Shown: positions 9,408 through 17,979 of the stretch, one piece after another | Numbering within the stretch: the first letter of the stretch is position 1 | How the letters are laid out: every line of letters starts with the position of its first letter | Assembly (NCBI GenBank): GCA_949283935.1 | Contig: CASDUJ010000011.1 | Location: 42,855-106,854, forward strand | DNA length: 64,000 bases | DNA from: an uncultured bacterium | GTDB taxonomy: Bacteria; Cyanobacteriota; Vampirovibrionia; Gastranaerophilales; JAILCC01 | Direction of reading: 5' to 3' | Notes under the pieces: model-generated | Seen by the model: only the letters and a program-made list of their open reading frames with translations | Databases searched by the model: none | What the model was told of the DNA's origin: nothing | Position numbers and translations under genes: made by a program

Positions 9408-9677
9408 ATGAGAAAAGAAGATATAACAGATGAAAAATTGGATTATTATGTTAATCTTGAATGGACTCTTGAATTTGGGGAAGATTTAGATTTTGAAGGA
9501 AAAAATTATCATTATATAAAATTAAAAGAATTTGAAGAATTTGTGTATTGTGGCAAAACAAAAGAAATTTGTTTGCAAAACTATAAAAAACAATTACGCT
9601 GGTTGATTAAAGTTATGTTAGAATTTGATGATCCTATTCCAGTCCCTGGCGAATACGAAGAAGATAGTTTTGATTAA
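9408..9677 (+). CDS. HicB-like small acidic protein, no HicA partner
   Basis: An 89-residue acidic protein. Its layout resembles the HicB/DUF1902 partial RNase H fold: opening strands, a FEEFVYCGKTKEICLQN segment in place of the usual gly-thr-glu-glu-ala pattern, a long helix and the ending DDPIPVP seen at the end of HicB domains. There is no DNA-binding tail and no HicA toxin next to it. It follows the GerMN gene by 15 bp, with TTGAGGAAAATT before the ATG. It could be an orphan antitoxin-like protein or a domesticated regulator. The gene is probable; the family call is moderate. Confidence 0.6.
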   Translation: MRKEDITDEKLDYYVNLEWTLEFGEDLDFEGKNYHYIKLKEFEEFVYCGKTKEICLQNYKKQLRWLIKVMLEFDDPIPVPGEYEEDSFD

Positions 9678-9788
9678 ATAGTTTGGTATTGTTTGTGCTA
9701 TATTTCTATTTGTTGCTTGCATAGCAGCTTGAAATTTATTTTTCTTTTGGTTAATATGTAAAAATAAAATAGAAACGAGGTTCACATC

Positions 9789-9977
9789 ATGTCAAGAGAA
9801 TGCGCAGTATGCGGCAAAACAGCTAATAAAGCAAACAAAATTTCTTTTTCACATAAAGCAAATGTTCATCGTCAGGTTCCTAACTTGCAAACTGTTACTG
9901 CTGTTATTAATGGAAAAGTTCAAAAGATTAAAGTTTGTACTTCTTGTATTAAAGCAAACAAAGTTCAAAAAGTTTAG
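9789..9977 (+). CDS. rpmB: 50S ribosomal protein L28
   Basis: A 62-residue basic protein of the large subunit. It begins with SRECAVCGKTANKANKISFSH, keeps the HRQVPNLQTV signature and ends with the CTSCIKANKV segment. The two CxxC pairs make it a zinc-ribbon (C+) form. A GAGG site precedes the ATG. It appears to be its own short unit ahead of the glutaredoxin gene. Confidence 0.96.
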   Translation: MSRECAVCGKTANKANKISFSHKANVHRQVPNLQTVTAVINGKVQKIKVCTSCIKANKVQKV

Positions 9978-10044
9978 ATATTGTCCAAATGTGTGTTGAA
10001 TATTTTTTATATAAAACTTATTCTTAATAAATTAGGAGGTTTGA

Positions 10045-10299
10045 ATGAAAAATGTTCAGATTTATACAACAACTCAATGTCCTTTTTGTGTTAATGCAAA
10101 AAGATTGCTCAAGGCAAAAGGAATAGAATTTGAGGAAATAAATATATCAGACAATGAAGCTTATATGATAAATGAATTGGCTAAAAGGACTGGTATTTAT
10201 ACGGTTCCACAAATATTTGTAAATGAAGAATTTATAGGTGGTTGTGATGATTTATATAAGCTTGAAAGGCAAAATAAACTGGACGAAATTTTGAAATAG
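10045..10299 (+). CDS. grxC: Glutaredoxin 3 family protein
   Basis: An 84-residue thiol-disulfide oxidoreductase with the dithiol active site CPFC near residues 12-15. The cis-proline motif TVPQIFVN and the GGCDDLYKL helix start complete the thioredoxin fold and the glutathione site. GrxC-type proteins reduce disulfides and mixed glutathione disulfides in the cytoplasm. TTAGGAGGTTTGA before the ATG is a near-perfect ribosome site. A bidirectional terminator lies immediately downstream. Confidence 0.93.
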   Translation: MKNVQIYTTTQCPFCVNAKRLLKAKGIEFEEINISDNEAYMINELAKRTGIYTVPQIFVNEEFIGGCDDLYKLERQNKLDEILK

Positions 10300-10330
10300 A
10301 AAAAATGACGCTTATAAGCGTCATTTTTTT
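10300..10330. terminator. Bidirectional rho-independent terminator
   Basis: A perfect inverted repeat centred between 10314 and 10315 (core ATGACGCTTA / TAAGCGTCAT) is flanked by A and T runs on both sides. It lies between the convergent glutaredoxin gene and the 535-residue minus-strand gene and can serve both. Confidence 0.88.
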
Positions 10331-10350
10331 TATAATTGTGGCAAAATCTC

Positions 10351-11958
10351 TTAATACCAAGTAAATTGTTGCCTTGCTTCGTTCGCTTTTTCAATTAAAT
10401 CATCTCTTTCAGGCATGGTCACAGCTGCACCTGCTATTCTTGAGCGACCTGATAAGAATGTCATGTCTGGGTTAACAAGAGCTTTATTTTTATAGTCTGT
10501 CATTAGTTTAAGGTAGAGATCTTCGCATTTACCTAGCTCTTTAAAATCAGGATTTTTCCTTGCTGCTTGTAAGTTAGTTAAGAATTCTCTTAATTGTCTT
10601 CTCGAAAGTTTAGTATAACCATTTGCTATATTTTGGGCTATATCGTTACCAAAAGCAATCAAATCATCTTTTGTTTTGTACTTAATGTTACCTATAGCAG
10701 CTTGCAAATAGCTTTTTGCGTTTCCACTATCTATCTTGGCGCCTGTAGTTTTGATTTTGCCCGTTGCAGCTATACCTTTTTTACTTTCTTTTATTGCAAT
10801 TCCAATCCCTTTTGCTGTATCGGTTGTTATTTTAACAGGTTTTTCAACAATTTTAATTGCTGGTTTTGCGGTTTTTTTAGCAATTTCTAATCCATCCTGA
10901 GCCTTTCCTATTAAGCCTCCTTTGCTTACTTTATCGCTTGAAACTTTTATTAAACCTAATTTTTTGCCTGCTACGATAGCATCTTGTCTTAATGCAAGAG
11001 TATCTTTGATGGCTTTTTCCCTAGCTGCACTTAGCGCAGCATCATTTTTCATTGCTGGATTTTGTTTTATGGCTTCTGCGATTGATTTCTTTCGTTCTAA
11101 TAATGCAGAGCGAGATTCTCTGTATGTAGTTACTTTTTGTTTTAAACTACTTTTGGACATGCCTTTAGCAGTTAAGCCTGCAGTAACAACCATGCCTGTA
11201 CCAGTTCCGATACCTCTATATGCTGCTCTAGCCTCTGCATCTGTTTTGAAATTTCCTTTAAGGGCCTTGAATCCATTCCAAGCAAGTATTCCAAGACCAA
11301 CAATAGCTACTCCAGCAGCGAGAATTGCACCTAAAGGAGGGCAAGCAATACCGGCTGCTGCACAACCTGCTGCTATTCCTTTTATTGCTAATCCTGTACC
11401 TACTGCTACTACAGCTGTTTTAACAGGATTTTTTACCATTGCTTTTGTTGGATCTACTACGGCTCCTTTTACGACATATGCTAATTTTTCACTTCCTGAA
11501 ATTTTTCCATCGTCGGCTTCGTCTACATGTGTAGCTTTTTCGTCAATACCCATCATACTATCCAAGCCATCTGATAGGTTATCTATACCTTCATCCCACT
11601 TTTTAGATGTTTCATCTAAAAGACCAAAACAATTCCATAAATTATACCAAGCTCTACCATTATCTTTTTTCTCTTTTGGTGCAACTTTATGGCCTCCATC
11701 AAAGAGAATATATACGTATTCTGACTTGCCGTTTCTAGTTATCTTTTGTTTGGTATAAGTTTTGCCTTCATGCGTAATTTCTAAAGGAGAATTTTCATTG
11801 GGTTTAATTGATAAAACATTAAAAGATTTTTCTCCGCCTTGAAATATAATGCTTTCTATTTTAATATTTCTGTTATCGGTAGATTTAGTTTCTAGAGTTG
11901 TTTGCTGTGCATTTTGCCTTTTGGGTTCAAGTGTTACTGCACCTAGTCCATTTGCCAT
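10351..11958 (-). CDS. Unrecognised 535-residue protein with EF-hand-like loop and hydrophobic hairpin
   Basis: No family is recognised. Residues 1-95 look beta-rich and polar. Residues 146-157 (DEADDGKISGSE) match an EF-hand calcium loop at positions 1, 5, 6, 8 and 12, with Ala instead of Asp at position 3. Two long Gly/Ala-rich hydrophobic stretches (about 181-205 and 208-228) could form a membrane hairpin, followed by a third weaker one (about 249-264). The C-terminal half is Lys/Ala-rich and helical. There is no signal peptide. GGAGG precedes the ATG. It lies downstream of flagellin on the same strand but behind that gene's terminator, so it has its own promoter. A role at the envelope or as a secreted effector is speculation. 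Confidence 0.8.
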   Translation of the reverse strand: MANGLGAVTLEPKRQNAQQTTLETKSTDNRNIKIESIIFQGGEKSFNVLSIKPNENSPLEITHEGKTYTKQKITRNGKSEYVYILFDGGHKVAPKEKKDNGRAWYNLWNCFGLLDETSKKWDEGIDNLSDGLDSMMGIDEKATHVDEADDGKISGSEKLAYVVKGAVVDPTKAMVKNPVKTAVVAVGTGLAIKGIAAGCAAAGIACPPLGAILAAGVAIVGLGILAWNGFKALKGNFKTDAEARAAYRGIGTGTGMVVTAGLTAKGMSKSSLKQKVTTYRESRSALLERKKSIAEAIKQNPAMKNDAALSAAREKAIKDTLALRQDAIVAGKKLGLIKVSSDKVSKGGLIGKAQDGLEIAKKTAKPAIKIVEKPVKITTDTAKGIGIAIKESKKGIAATGKIKTTGAKIDSGNAKSYLQAAIGNIKYKTKDDLIAFGNDIAQNIANGYTKLSRRQLREFLTNLQAARKNPDFKELGKCEDLYLKLMTDYKNKALVNPDMTFLSGRSRIAGAAVTMPERDDLIEKANEARQQFTWY

Positions 11959-12051
11959 AATTGTATATCCTCCAATTTCTTCCCGTTCATGCCAATATTT
12001 AATTTCCTATATTTATATAAAAACAAATATTATTGTATAATTGCTAATTAA

Positions 12052-12077
12052 AAAAGACCGAACATTCGTTCGGTCTT
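12052..12077 (-). terminator. Terminator of the flagellin gene
   Basis: A 10-bp perfect stem (AAGACCGAAC / GTTCGGTCTT, loop ATTC) is followed on the minus strand by a run of T. It lies 23 bp after the flagellin stop codon. Confidence 0.9.
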
Positions 12078-12099
12078 AAAAGTTCAAGCAAATTATTTA

Positions 12100-12951
12100 T
12101 TAGCCCAACAAAGATAATGCAATTGATGGATTTGAATTTGCTTGAGCAAGTAATGTAGCTGAGCTTTGTTGTAATATTTGTTGTTTTGTTAACTCAGCAG
12201 CCTCCTTAGCAATATCTGCATCCCTGAGTTCTGATAATGATGCGGATAGGTTTTCGCTCTTTATTAATAAACTGTCCATTGTTGATTCAAGTCTGTTTTG
12301 GTATGCGCCAATTTTTGATCTGGCTGAGGATACCTTATCTATTGCTTCATCAATTGTTGAAATAAAGTCAGAAGATAGTTGAGCTGAAGAAAATGCTGCA
12401 TCAATACCAGTTTTGCTAAATTGATCACTAAGTGCAGTTGCAGTCATTTTAATTAAAGCATCGCTAATGTCTAGTCTATTATCAACACCAGAATTAGCTC
12501 CTATTTGAAGAACAAGGCCAGTGTTGTTGTCGGAACTTAATAAAGGTATATCACTAAATTGAGATACATTAGCTAATCTTGTAATTTCTTCAAAGCGAGC
12601 TTGTACTTCGTTTTCAATCATTGCACGTTCTGCAGTGGAATAAGTTCCATTTGCTGCTTGAACTGCTAAGTCTCTAATTCTTTGAAGATGATCTTGAATA
12701 ACTGACATATCTCCTTCTGCAGTTTGAAGAAGATTGATACCATGTTGAGTGTTTTCTTGAGCTACTTCGGTTCCATTGACTTGAGACAACATATTTTCGG
12801 CAATGGAAAGTCCTGCAGCATCATCTGCGGCTCTGTTGATTTTGAAACCTGTTGACAGACGTTCGATGGCTTTGCTTACACCTGCATTGGCAGTGTTTAA
12901 ATTTCTTTGTACCATCAATGAAGTAACGTTAGTGTTTACTACAATGCTCAT
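12100..12951 (-). CDS. fliC: Flagellin
   Basis: Filament subunit of the bacterial flagellum, exported by the flagellar type III apparatus. At 283 residues it is a short flagellin. The N-terminal D0/D1 helices are classical (NTNVTSL, the IERLSTGFKINRAADDAAGL box, then the ENTQHGINLLQTAEGDM segment). The C-terminal D1/D0 helices carry SKIGAYQNRLES and end in QANSNPSIALSLLG. The central variable domain is minimal (about 140-200). The leader has a strong AAGGAG site, a GGA-loop hairpin at 12980-13001 and a sigma-28-like promoter at 13006-13032. No chaperone FliS, FliW or csrA gene is adjacent. Confidence 0.98.
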   Translation of the reverse strand: MSIVVNTNVTSLMVQRNLNTANAGVSKAIERLSTGFKINRAADDAAGLSIAENMLSQVNGTEVAQENTQHGINLLQTAEGDMSVIQDHLQRIRDLAVQAANGTYSTAERAMIENEVQARFEEITRLANVSQFSDIPLLSSDNNTGLVLQIGANSGVDNRLDISDALIKMTATALSDQFSKTGIDAAFSSAQLSSDFISTIDEAIDKVSSARSKIGAYQNRLESTMDSLLIKSENLSASLSELRDADIAKEAAELTKQQILQQSSATLLAQANSNPSIALSLLG

Positions 12952-12979
12952 TTTGATTCTCCTTAATCATTCAAGTAAC

Positions 12980-13001
12980 GTATGTGGTTCCTTCCACATA
13001 C
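12980..13001 (-). promoter_or_regulatory. Flagellin leader hairpin with GGA loop, possible CsrA site
   Basis: In the mRNA an 8-bp stem (GTATGTGG / CCACATAC) presents an AAGGAA loop. A second GGA lies about 29 nt downstream in the Shine-Dalgarno sequence AAGGAG (12959-12964). A GGA in a hairpin loop paired with a GGA in the ribosome site is how CsrA binds the flagellin (hag) leader of Bacillus. The structure is visible; CsrA binding is inferred. Confidence 0.45.
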
Positions 13002-13005
13002 TATT

Positions 13006-13032
13006 ATTTCGGCGCTTTTAAAGGTTTCTATA
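13006..13032 (-). promoter_or_regulatory. Sigma-28-like promoter of flagellin
   Basis: On the minus strand TATA (13032-13029), 15 bp and GCCGAAAT (13013-13006) resemble the flagellar sigma factor consensus TAAA-N15-GCCGATAT (3 of 4 and 7 of 8 positions). The predicted start, near 12999, puts the whole leader hairpin in the transcript. Confidence 0.5.
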
Positions 13033-13113
13033 TATGAACAAAGTTTGATATTTCTTATACTTAAGTATGATTTTTACTAATATACTTGTAATCTTCCATT
13101 AAGATTTTAGGCA

Positions 13114-13122
13114 TGCTATTAT
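13114..13122 (+). promoter_or_regulatory. Extended -10 promoter element of the TPR gene
   Basis: TGCTATTAT is an extended -10 (TGn plus TATTAT) 20 bp upstream of the ATG at 13143. No convincing -35 is seen. The identical 9-mer precedes the second TPR gene at 33871-33879. Confidence 0.4.
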
Positions 13123-13142
13123 GATAAAAAGAGATAAAGTAA

Positions 13143-14705
13143 ATGAAGAAATTTTTAAAAGAAATATTTGCCAAAATAAAAAATCTTGATAAAAATATAA
13201 ACTCATACAAAATCAAGACACAAAGTGTATTTATGCCATCTAAAGCATATTTAAATTGGGGAATAAATCTTGCTTTAGAAGGTAAAATTAATGATGCAAT
13301 TGAAAAGTTTGAAATGTCTTCTAATATGTCTGTAACAGATCCTGAAAGTTTTCTGAATTGGGGAATTGCTTTAGCTAAATTACATCGTTTTGAAGAAGCT
13401 GTTCAAAAATTTGACGAGGCTTTGAAAGTTGACAAAACTTATTCTTCTGCTTATTCATTAAAAGGAGCAGCATTAGTTGAATTAAATAAACATGAGGAAG
13501 CTTTAGATTGCTATAAAATGGCAGTAAAATATGCTCCATTTGATCCCGAAATTTATGTAAATTGGGGCGTAGCTTTAGCTAGATTAAATCAAAAATCTAA
13601 AGCTGAAGTACAATTTAAAAAGGCTTTAGGACTTTCTTTACATAATGTTAATGCCTCGTTTTTGCTTGGAGTAGTATTGTATGAGCAAAATAAATTGGAT
13701 GAAGCTTCTGAAGCTTTTAAATATACTGTTAGTATTGATAATACTCATGCAATGGCATTTTATTATTTGTCTTTAACTTATACGAAACTTGAAAAATATA
13801 ACGAAGCTTTACAATGTGCTAAAATTACTGTTCAACTTGTTCCTTTCAGAATTGATTTTATGGTTAATTTAGCTGAATGTTATTATGATGAAGGAAAGAT
13901 AAAAAATGCGATAAGGACTTATCATTCTATAAAACTTATATCTCCAGAAGCTTATCCTTTATTAATTTCTGCAGGTATTTTTTGGCAAAAAGTAAAGAAA
14001 TTTCAAAAATCTATTAAATATTTGGAGAAAGCTATAAAAAAACCACAAGCAGATATTTTGACTAAATATTATTTAGCAATTTCTTATGCAGGTGATAACA
14101 GATTAATAGATTCGAAAAATCTTTTTTTAGATATTTTAAAAGAAAATCCCGACTTTCACGATGCTTCAATAAAACTTGCTATTTTGTACAAGAGTAACGA
14201 AGATTATGACTTTGCAATAAATTTATTTGAAAATGTTTTTTCTAAAACAAAACAATACACTCAATATTATAAATTTTTGGCAGATTGCTATCGTTTAAAA
14301 GGTTCCATAGATAAGGCTATGGAATATTACCATAAAATGTTAGAATATTACCCGCATGACATAGATGTTCAAATTGAGCTTGCTCAAATATATTTTACAC
14401 ACTTAAAAGATTACAAAAATGCTACCAGAATGATTAGAACAGCTTACAAGCAAAAAAAAGATGATGTGAAAATTAATATTCTTTTTGCTTTAATTTTAGC
14501 AGAAGATGGGTACATAGATAATGCAATTGAAAAAATAAACGCAGCAATTGTTTTAGACGAAAATAATATAGATACTTATCTTAGAAAAGCGTATATTTTG
14601 AAAAAATCTAAGCATAATTCCCAATATCATGAGTTTATTGATTTTCTAAAAACAAAATTTCCTGAACACATACAATATATTCAATCTGTACTAACTTCTT
14701 ATTAA
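13143..14705 (+). CDS. Large tetratricopeptide-repeat protein
   Basis: A 520-residue protein built almost entirely of TPR helix pairs (about 12-14 units from residue 35 on). Repeated signatures include LNWGIALAKLHRFEEAVQKF and YYKMLEYYPHDIDVQIELAQ-like units. There is no signal peptide or membrane segment. TPR arrays form superhelical protein-binding scaffolds, so a partner is implied but not identifiable. It is divergent from flagellin and followed after about 80 bp by the cell-wall amidase. GAGATAAAGTAA lies before the ATG. Confidence 0.88.
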   Translation: MKKFLKEIFAKIKNLDKNINSYKIKTQSVFMPSKAYLNWGINLALEGKINDAIEKFEMSSNMSVTDPESFLNWGIALAKLHRFEEAVQKFDEALKVDKTYSSAYSLKGAALVELNKHEEALDCYKMAVKYAPFDPEIYVNWGVALARLNQKSKAEVQFKKALGLSLHNVNASFLLGVVLYEQNKLDEASEAFKYTVSIDNTHAMAFYYLSLTYTKLEKYNEALQCAKITVQLVPFRIDFMVNLAECYYDEGKIKNAIRTYHSIKLISPEAYPLLISAGIFWQKVKKFQKSIKYLEKAIKKPQADILTKYYLAISYAGDNRLIDSKNLFLDILKENPDFHDASIKLAILYKSNEDYDFAINLFENVFSKTKQYTQYYKFLADCYRLKGSIDKAMEYYHKMLEYYPHDIDVQIELAQIYFTHLKDYKNATRMIRTAYKQKKDDVKINILFALILAEDGYIDNAIEKINAAIVLDENNIDTYLRKAYILKKSKHNSQYHEFIDFLKTKFPEHIQYIQSVLTSY

Positions 14706-14786
14706 TTGTTATTCTGCAAGTATTCCTTTACAAATTGGCAAAAACATTAAGTTGTATTAAAATCAAATCATTGAGGATGAGGTTTG

Positions 14787-16550
14787 ATGATTAAAAAGTT
14801 TTTTTATACATTGTTAATTTTATTTTTTATTGTGATTTCTCCTGTTTTTTCTGCAGATTTCAAAATATTAAATGTAAAACTTGATAATAGCGAAAATATT
14901 ATATTATTAAATGGAAATACAACTAGTATAAATGTAGATTATAATGCTGGTTTTTCTGAAAAACCACTTAGAGCATATATAGACCTTAATGATGCAATAT
15001 TTTTGGAAAATAAAAAAACAATTGAATTAAAAAATAGTCCAATACAAAAAGTTGTAATTGCGCAATTTTCCACAAATCCTAATAAGGTTAGATTGGTTTT
15101 TTATTCAGATTCTATAAATGCTTTAAAAAATATTAAATTAGTAAGAAATGGTCAAGCACTCACATTTAAGTTAAAAAATTTTGATTACATGGATGCAAAT
15201 ATTCCAATAATTTTTTCTGATATTCTGCCAAAAGAATACAAAGATATTCAAGGAAAAACAATCAAAGAAATTCAATATTCTGGGTATATTCTTACAAATA
15301 TTTGCAAAACTAATTCAGGACTTTTGTTAAGTGGAATAGGAAATGTAAAATTATCCAGACCTTTTATCCTTACTGATCCTATAAGAATTGTATTTGATAT
15401 GCAAAATGCAATTGTTCAAAAGAAAGAATTTTATGGAGAATATACTTTGTCTAATGGAGACAAAATAAAAATAGGTCAATTTTCTTCAGGAACTTTAAGA
15501 TTTGTAGTTACTACAAATACACCTGTTTTGTACAAAGCTTTTATTTCTCCTGATCTACAATCTATTTTTCTTACTAATACAGAAACAATGGACAAAGGGG
15601 CTTTGCCTAATACAAATTTGCCTGCCAGTTTAAAAAAGATAGAAGTAAAACAAAATAATACAAACGAAACTTTTATTACAATGCAATTTAATGCACCTGT
15701 AATACATGCCTTAAGAAAAACTTATAACAAATTTTTAATAGATCTTTTAAATGTTAATTTTGAAGCTAACAAAGAATTATTTAAAACATCAAAAACAAAG
15801 CAATTTGAAGGATTTACTGTACAAAAAATGAACGAAAAATTAAATTCTTTGTCATTACTTTTCCCCGTTAGTGATACTTTAAAAGTAGAAACAGGTATGA
15901 CTCAAGATGGAAAGACAATTGCAATCAAACTTTCTGGCACATTAGAAGAAAAACAAACAGAAATTAAAAACAATAAAATCCAAACTACAAAAGAAATTGT
16001 AGCACTTCCTTTAAAAAACAAAGTTATTGTTGTTGATGCAGGACATGGAGGAAAAGATTCAGGAGCGATATCAGGTAAAATGTATGAAAAAGTTCCTGCT
16101 TTAAAAATGGCTCTTTTACTTCAAAAAAATTTGGAAGCAAAAGGAGCAAAAGTTATTATGACAAGAGATGATGATACTTTTGTAAGTTTACAAGATAGAG
16201 TAAGCATTTCTAATTTTGAAAATGCTGATTTGTTTGTAAGTATTCACCTTAATTCGTCTGAAAAAAGTCACATTAATGGAATAGAAACTCATTGGTACAA
16301 AGCAAATAGTCAAGATTTAGCTCAAGATGTACATAATGAATTAATAAAAAATATCAAAGCAAATGACAGGGGGTTATTTAAATCTATGTTTTATGTTATA
16401 AATCATACTAGTGCACCTGCAATTTTAGTTGAAACAGGTTTTATATCAAATTCGCAAGAACGTAATGAACTTTTTGCAGATGACAGACAAAAAGCTACAG
16501 CAAAAGCAATAGCTGATGGTATTGTTGAGTATTTTTCGAAAAAAAGATAA
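14787..16550 (+). CDS. N-acetylmuramoyl-L-alanine amidase with AMIN region
   Basis: Exported zinc amidase (Amidase_3, AmiC type) that cleaves peptide stems from glycan strands, usually to split daughter cells. A signal peptide occupies about residues 1-23. Two AMIN-like beta modules (about 30-130 and 200-380) would target septal peptidoglycan. The catalytic domain (about 410-587) has VVDAGHGGKDSGA, a Glu in MYEKVPALKMA, SIHLNS and the final VETGFISNSQE. A TTG three bases upstream could also start translation; the ATG at 14787 is preferred, behind GAGGATGAGG. It ends 7 bp before murI, coupling two cell-wall genes. Confidence 0.92.
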   Translation: MIKKFFYTLLILFFIVISPVFSADFKILNVKLDNSENIILLNGNTTSINVDYNAGFSEKPLRAYIDLNDAIFLENKKTIELKNSPIQKVVIAQFSTNPNKVRLVFYSDSINALKNIKLVRNGQALTFKLKNFDYMDANIPIIFSDILPKEYKDIQGKTIKEIQYSGYILTNICKTNSGLLLSGIGNVKLSRPFILTDPIRIVFDMQNAIVQKKEFYGEYTLSNGDKIKIGQFSSGTLRFVVTTNTPVLYKAFISPDLQSIFLTNTETMDKGALPNTNLPASLKKIEVKQNNTNETFITMQFNAPVIHALRKTYNKFLIDLLNVNFEANKELFKTSKTKQFEGFTVQKMNEKLNSLSLLFPVSDTLKVETGMTQDGKTIAIKLSGTLEEKQTEIKNNKIQTTKEIVALPLKNKVIVVDAGHGGKDSGAISGKMYEKVPALKMALLLQKNLEAKGAKVIMTRDDDTFVSLQDRVSISNFENADLFVSIHLNSSEKSHINGIETHWYKANSQDLAQDVHNELIKNIKANDRGLFKSMFYVINHTSAPAILVETGFISNSQERNELFADDRQKATAKAIADGIVEYFSKKR

Positions 16551-16557
16551 GGGAAAG

Positions 16558-17340
16558 ATGAAAAATAATAATCCAATAGGGGTGTTTGATTCAGGTGTAG
16601 GCGGTTTAAGTGTTCTAAAAGAAGTTTTAAAAGTATTGCCGAATGAAAATTATATATATTTTGGCGATACTTTGAGGGTCCCTTACGGAGACAAATCTAT
16701 AGAGGAATTAACTGAGTGTACAATAAGAATTTTAGATTTTTTCAAAACACAAAATGTAAAAATGGTTCTGGTTGCTTGTAATACCTGTAGTGCAAATACA
16801 ATAAATCTTGTGAAAGATCAATATGATTTTGAAATTTTGGGACTAATAAAACCAACATCTGATTATGTAAAAACTCTTAATATCAAAAAAATAGGACTTA
16901 TTGCAACTACTGCTACAGTAAATTCTCAAGCATATTCATTAGCAATAGAACCATATGGCATAACAGTTTTTCAAAAAAGTTGTCCAGAATTGGTAAAATT
17001 AGTAGAAAATGGCGAAACAAACACACCACATGTTAAAAATATTTTATGCGAATATTTAAATCCTTTAAAAGAGAGAGGTATTGAAAAATTAATTTTAGGT
17101 TGTACTCATTATCCATTTTTGATTCCAGCTATTAAATCTTTAGGTTTTGACAACAATTTTTTTGTAAATCCTGCAATTTGTTCGGCATACGCAACAAAAA
17201 ATTTTCTTATCGAAAAAAATCTTTTAAATATGCAAAAAAAAGGGAAATGCGAATTTTTCGTTAGTTCTTCTCAAGAAGATTTTATTAAAAATGCAAAATC
17301 ATTCTTCGGGCAAATTAATAATGTAAAACTATACAAATAA
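16558..17340 (+). CDS. murI: Glutamate racemase
   Basis: Converts L- to D-glutamate for peptidoglycan stems. Read from the ATG at 16558, the protein has 260 residues and begins directly before GVFDSGVGGLSVLKE, the family's N-terminal active-site motif. The two catalytic cysteines are in VACNTCSANT and LGCTHYPFL. The frame stays open further upstream inside the amidase gene, but that extension has no family counterpart, and GGGAAAG marks the downstream start. Only 7 bp separate it from the amidase. Confidence 0.96.
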   Translation: MKNNNPIGVFDSGVGGLSVLKEVLKVLPNENYIYFGDTLRVPYGDKSIEELTECTIRILDFFKTQNVKMVLVACNTCSANTINLVKDQYDFEILGLIKPTSDYVKTLNIKKIGLIATTATVNSQAYSLAIEPYGITVFQKSCPELVKLVENGETNTPHVKNILCEYLNPLKERGIEKLILGCTHYPFLIPAIKSLGFDNNFFVNPAICSAYATKNFLIEKNLLNMQKKGKCEFFVSSSQEDFIKNAKSFFGQINNVKLYK

Positions 17341-17395
17341 AAATTTGTTGAAAAAAGAAATAAATGAGAATTTACCTTTTGGGCATAATTTTTTA

Positions 17396-17911
17396 TTATA
17401 TGCCGGCCCCTGACGAATAACCTTCTAAAGGACCATAAAACATTGTTACTAAAGGATAAGCAATTTCTAGCAAAAAGATAATAAAGAAAATTAATATCAT
17501 ACTAATTGCAACACCTTTTTGCATATCTGAAAATATAACAACTTTGTTTTGTTTTTTGTATTGAGAAAAACTTTTCATTTCAATTAAATGTGCAGCCATA
17601 GGTAGTTGTTTTTCCATTTCATCTATAACATGTTTCAATTTTACTTTAATCATAATGTTGTAAGCATCTGCATTTGACCACCAGAAAAAAGAAACTGCCA
17701 TACCTAAAATTGCCATAATTAGATTTGCCGAAATATTGTAATCAAAAGTAATATTTCTAGTAAAAAACATAATAACAAAAATTAGAATAACAATACAAAG
17801 ATAAAATTTGTTTGTCATAAAGTTTCTATCAACAAATCCTTCTTTCATTTGACAGTATAACTTGTATTGTTTAAATAATAAATCCTTATCAATATTGTTA
17901 TTTTGTTCCAT
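17396..17911 (-). CDS. Membrane protein, possibly RipA-like
   Basis: A 171-residue protein with a polar N-terminus, two membrane segments (about 37-53 and 60-78) and a third near the C-terminus (about 132-152). The motif FFWWSNADAYN followed by KLKHVIDEMEKQLP resembles the W-rich turn and helix of the RipA family of small octameric membrane proteins, whose role is poorly known. The resemblance is from memory of the pattern only. GAGGG precedes the ATG. It faces murI tail to tail, with dnaE upstream on the same strand. Confidence 0.6.
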   Translation of the reverse strand: MEQNNNIDKDLLFKQYKLYCQMKEGFVDRNFMTNKFYLCIVILIFVIMFFTRNITFDYNISANLIMAILGMAVSFFWWSNADAYNIMIKVKLKHVIDEMEKQLPMAAHLIEMKSFSQYKKQNKVVIFSDMQKGVAISMILIFFIIFLLEIAYPLVTMFYGPLEGYSSGAGI

Positions 17912-17979
17912 ATAAAAACCCTCTTAGTTCTTTTGAAATAATTATGACATTTTTTGCAAAAAAATACAAGAATTTGTTA

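Noticed and set aside
10922..11758. A 278-codon plus-strand open frame opposite the 535-residue protein
   Set aside because: It is antisense to a gene with a good GGAGG site and terminator; its translation is a low-complexity Ala/Pro/Phe mix with no family, as expected for a mirror of an Ala/Gly/Lys-rich protein.
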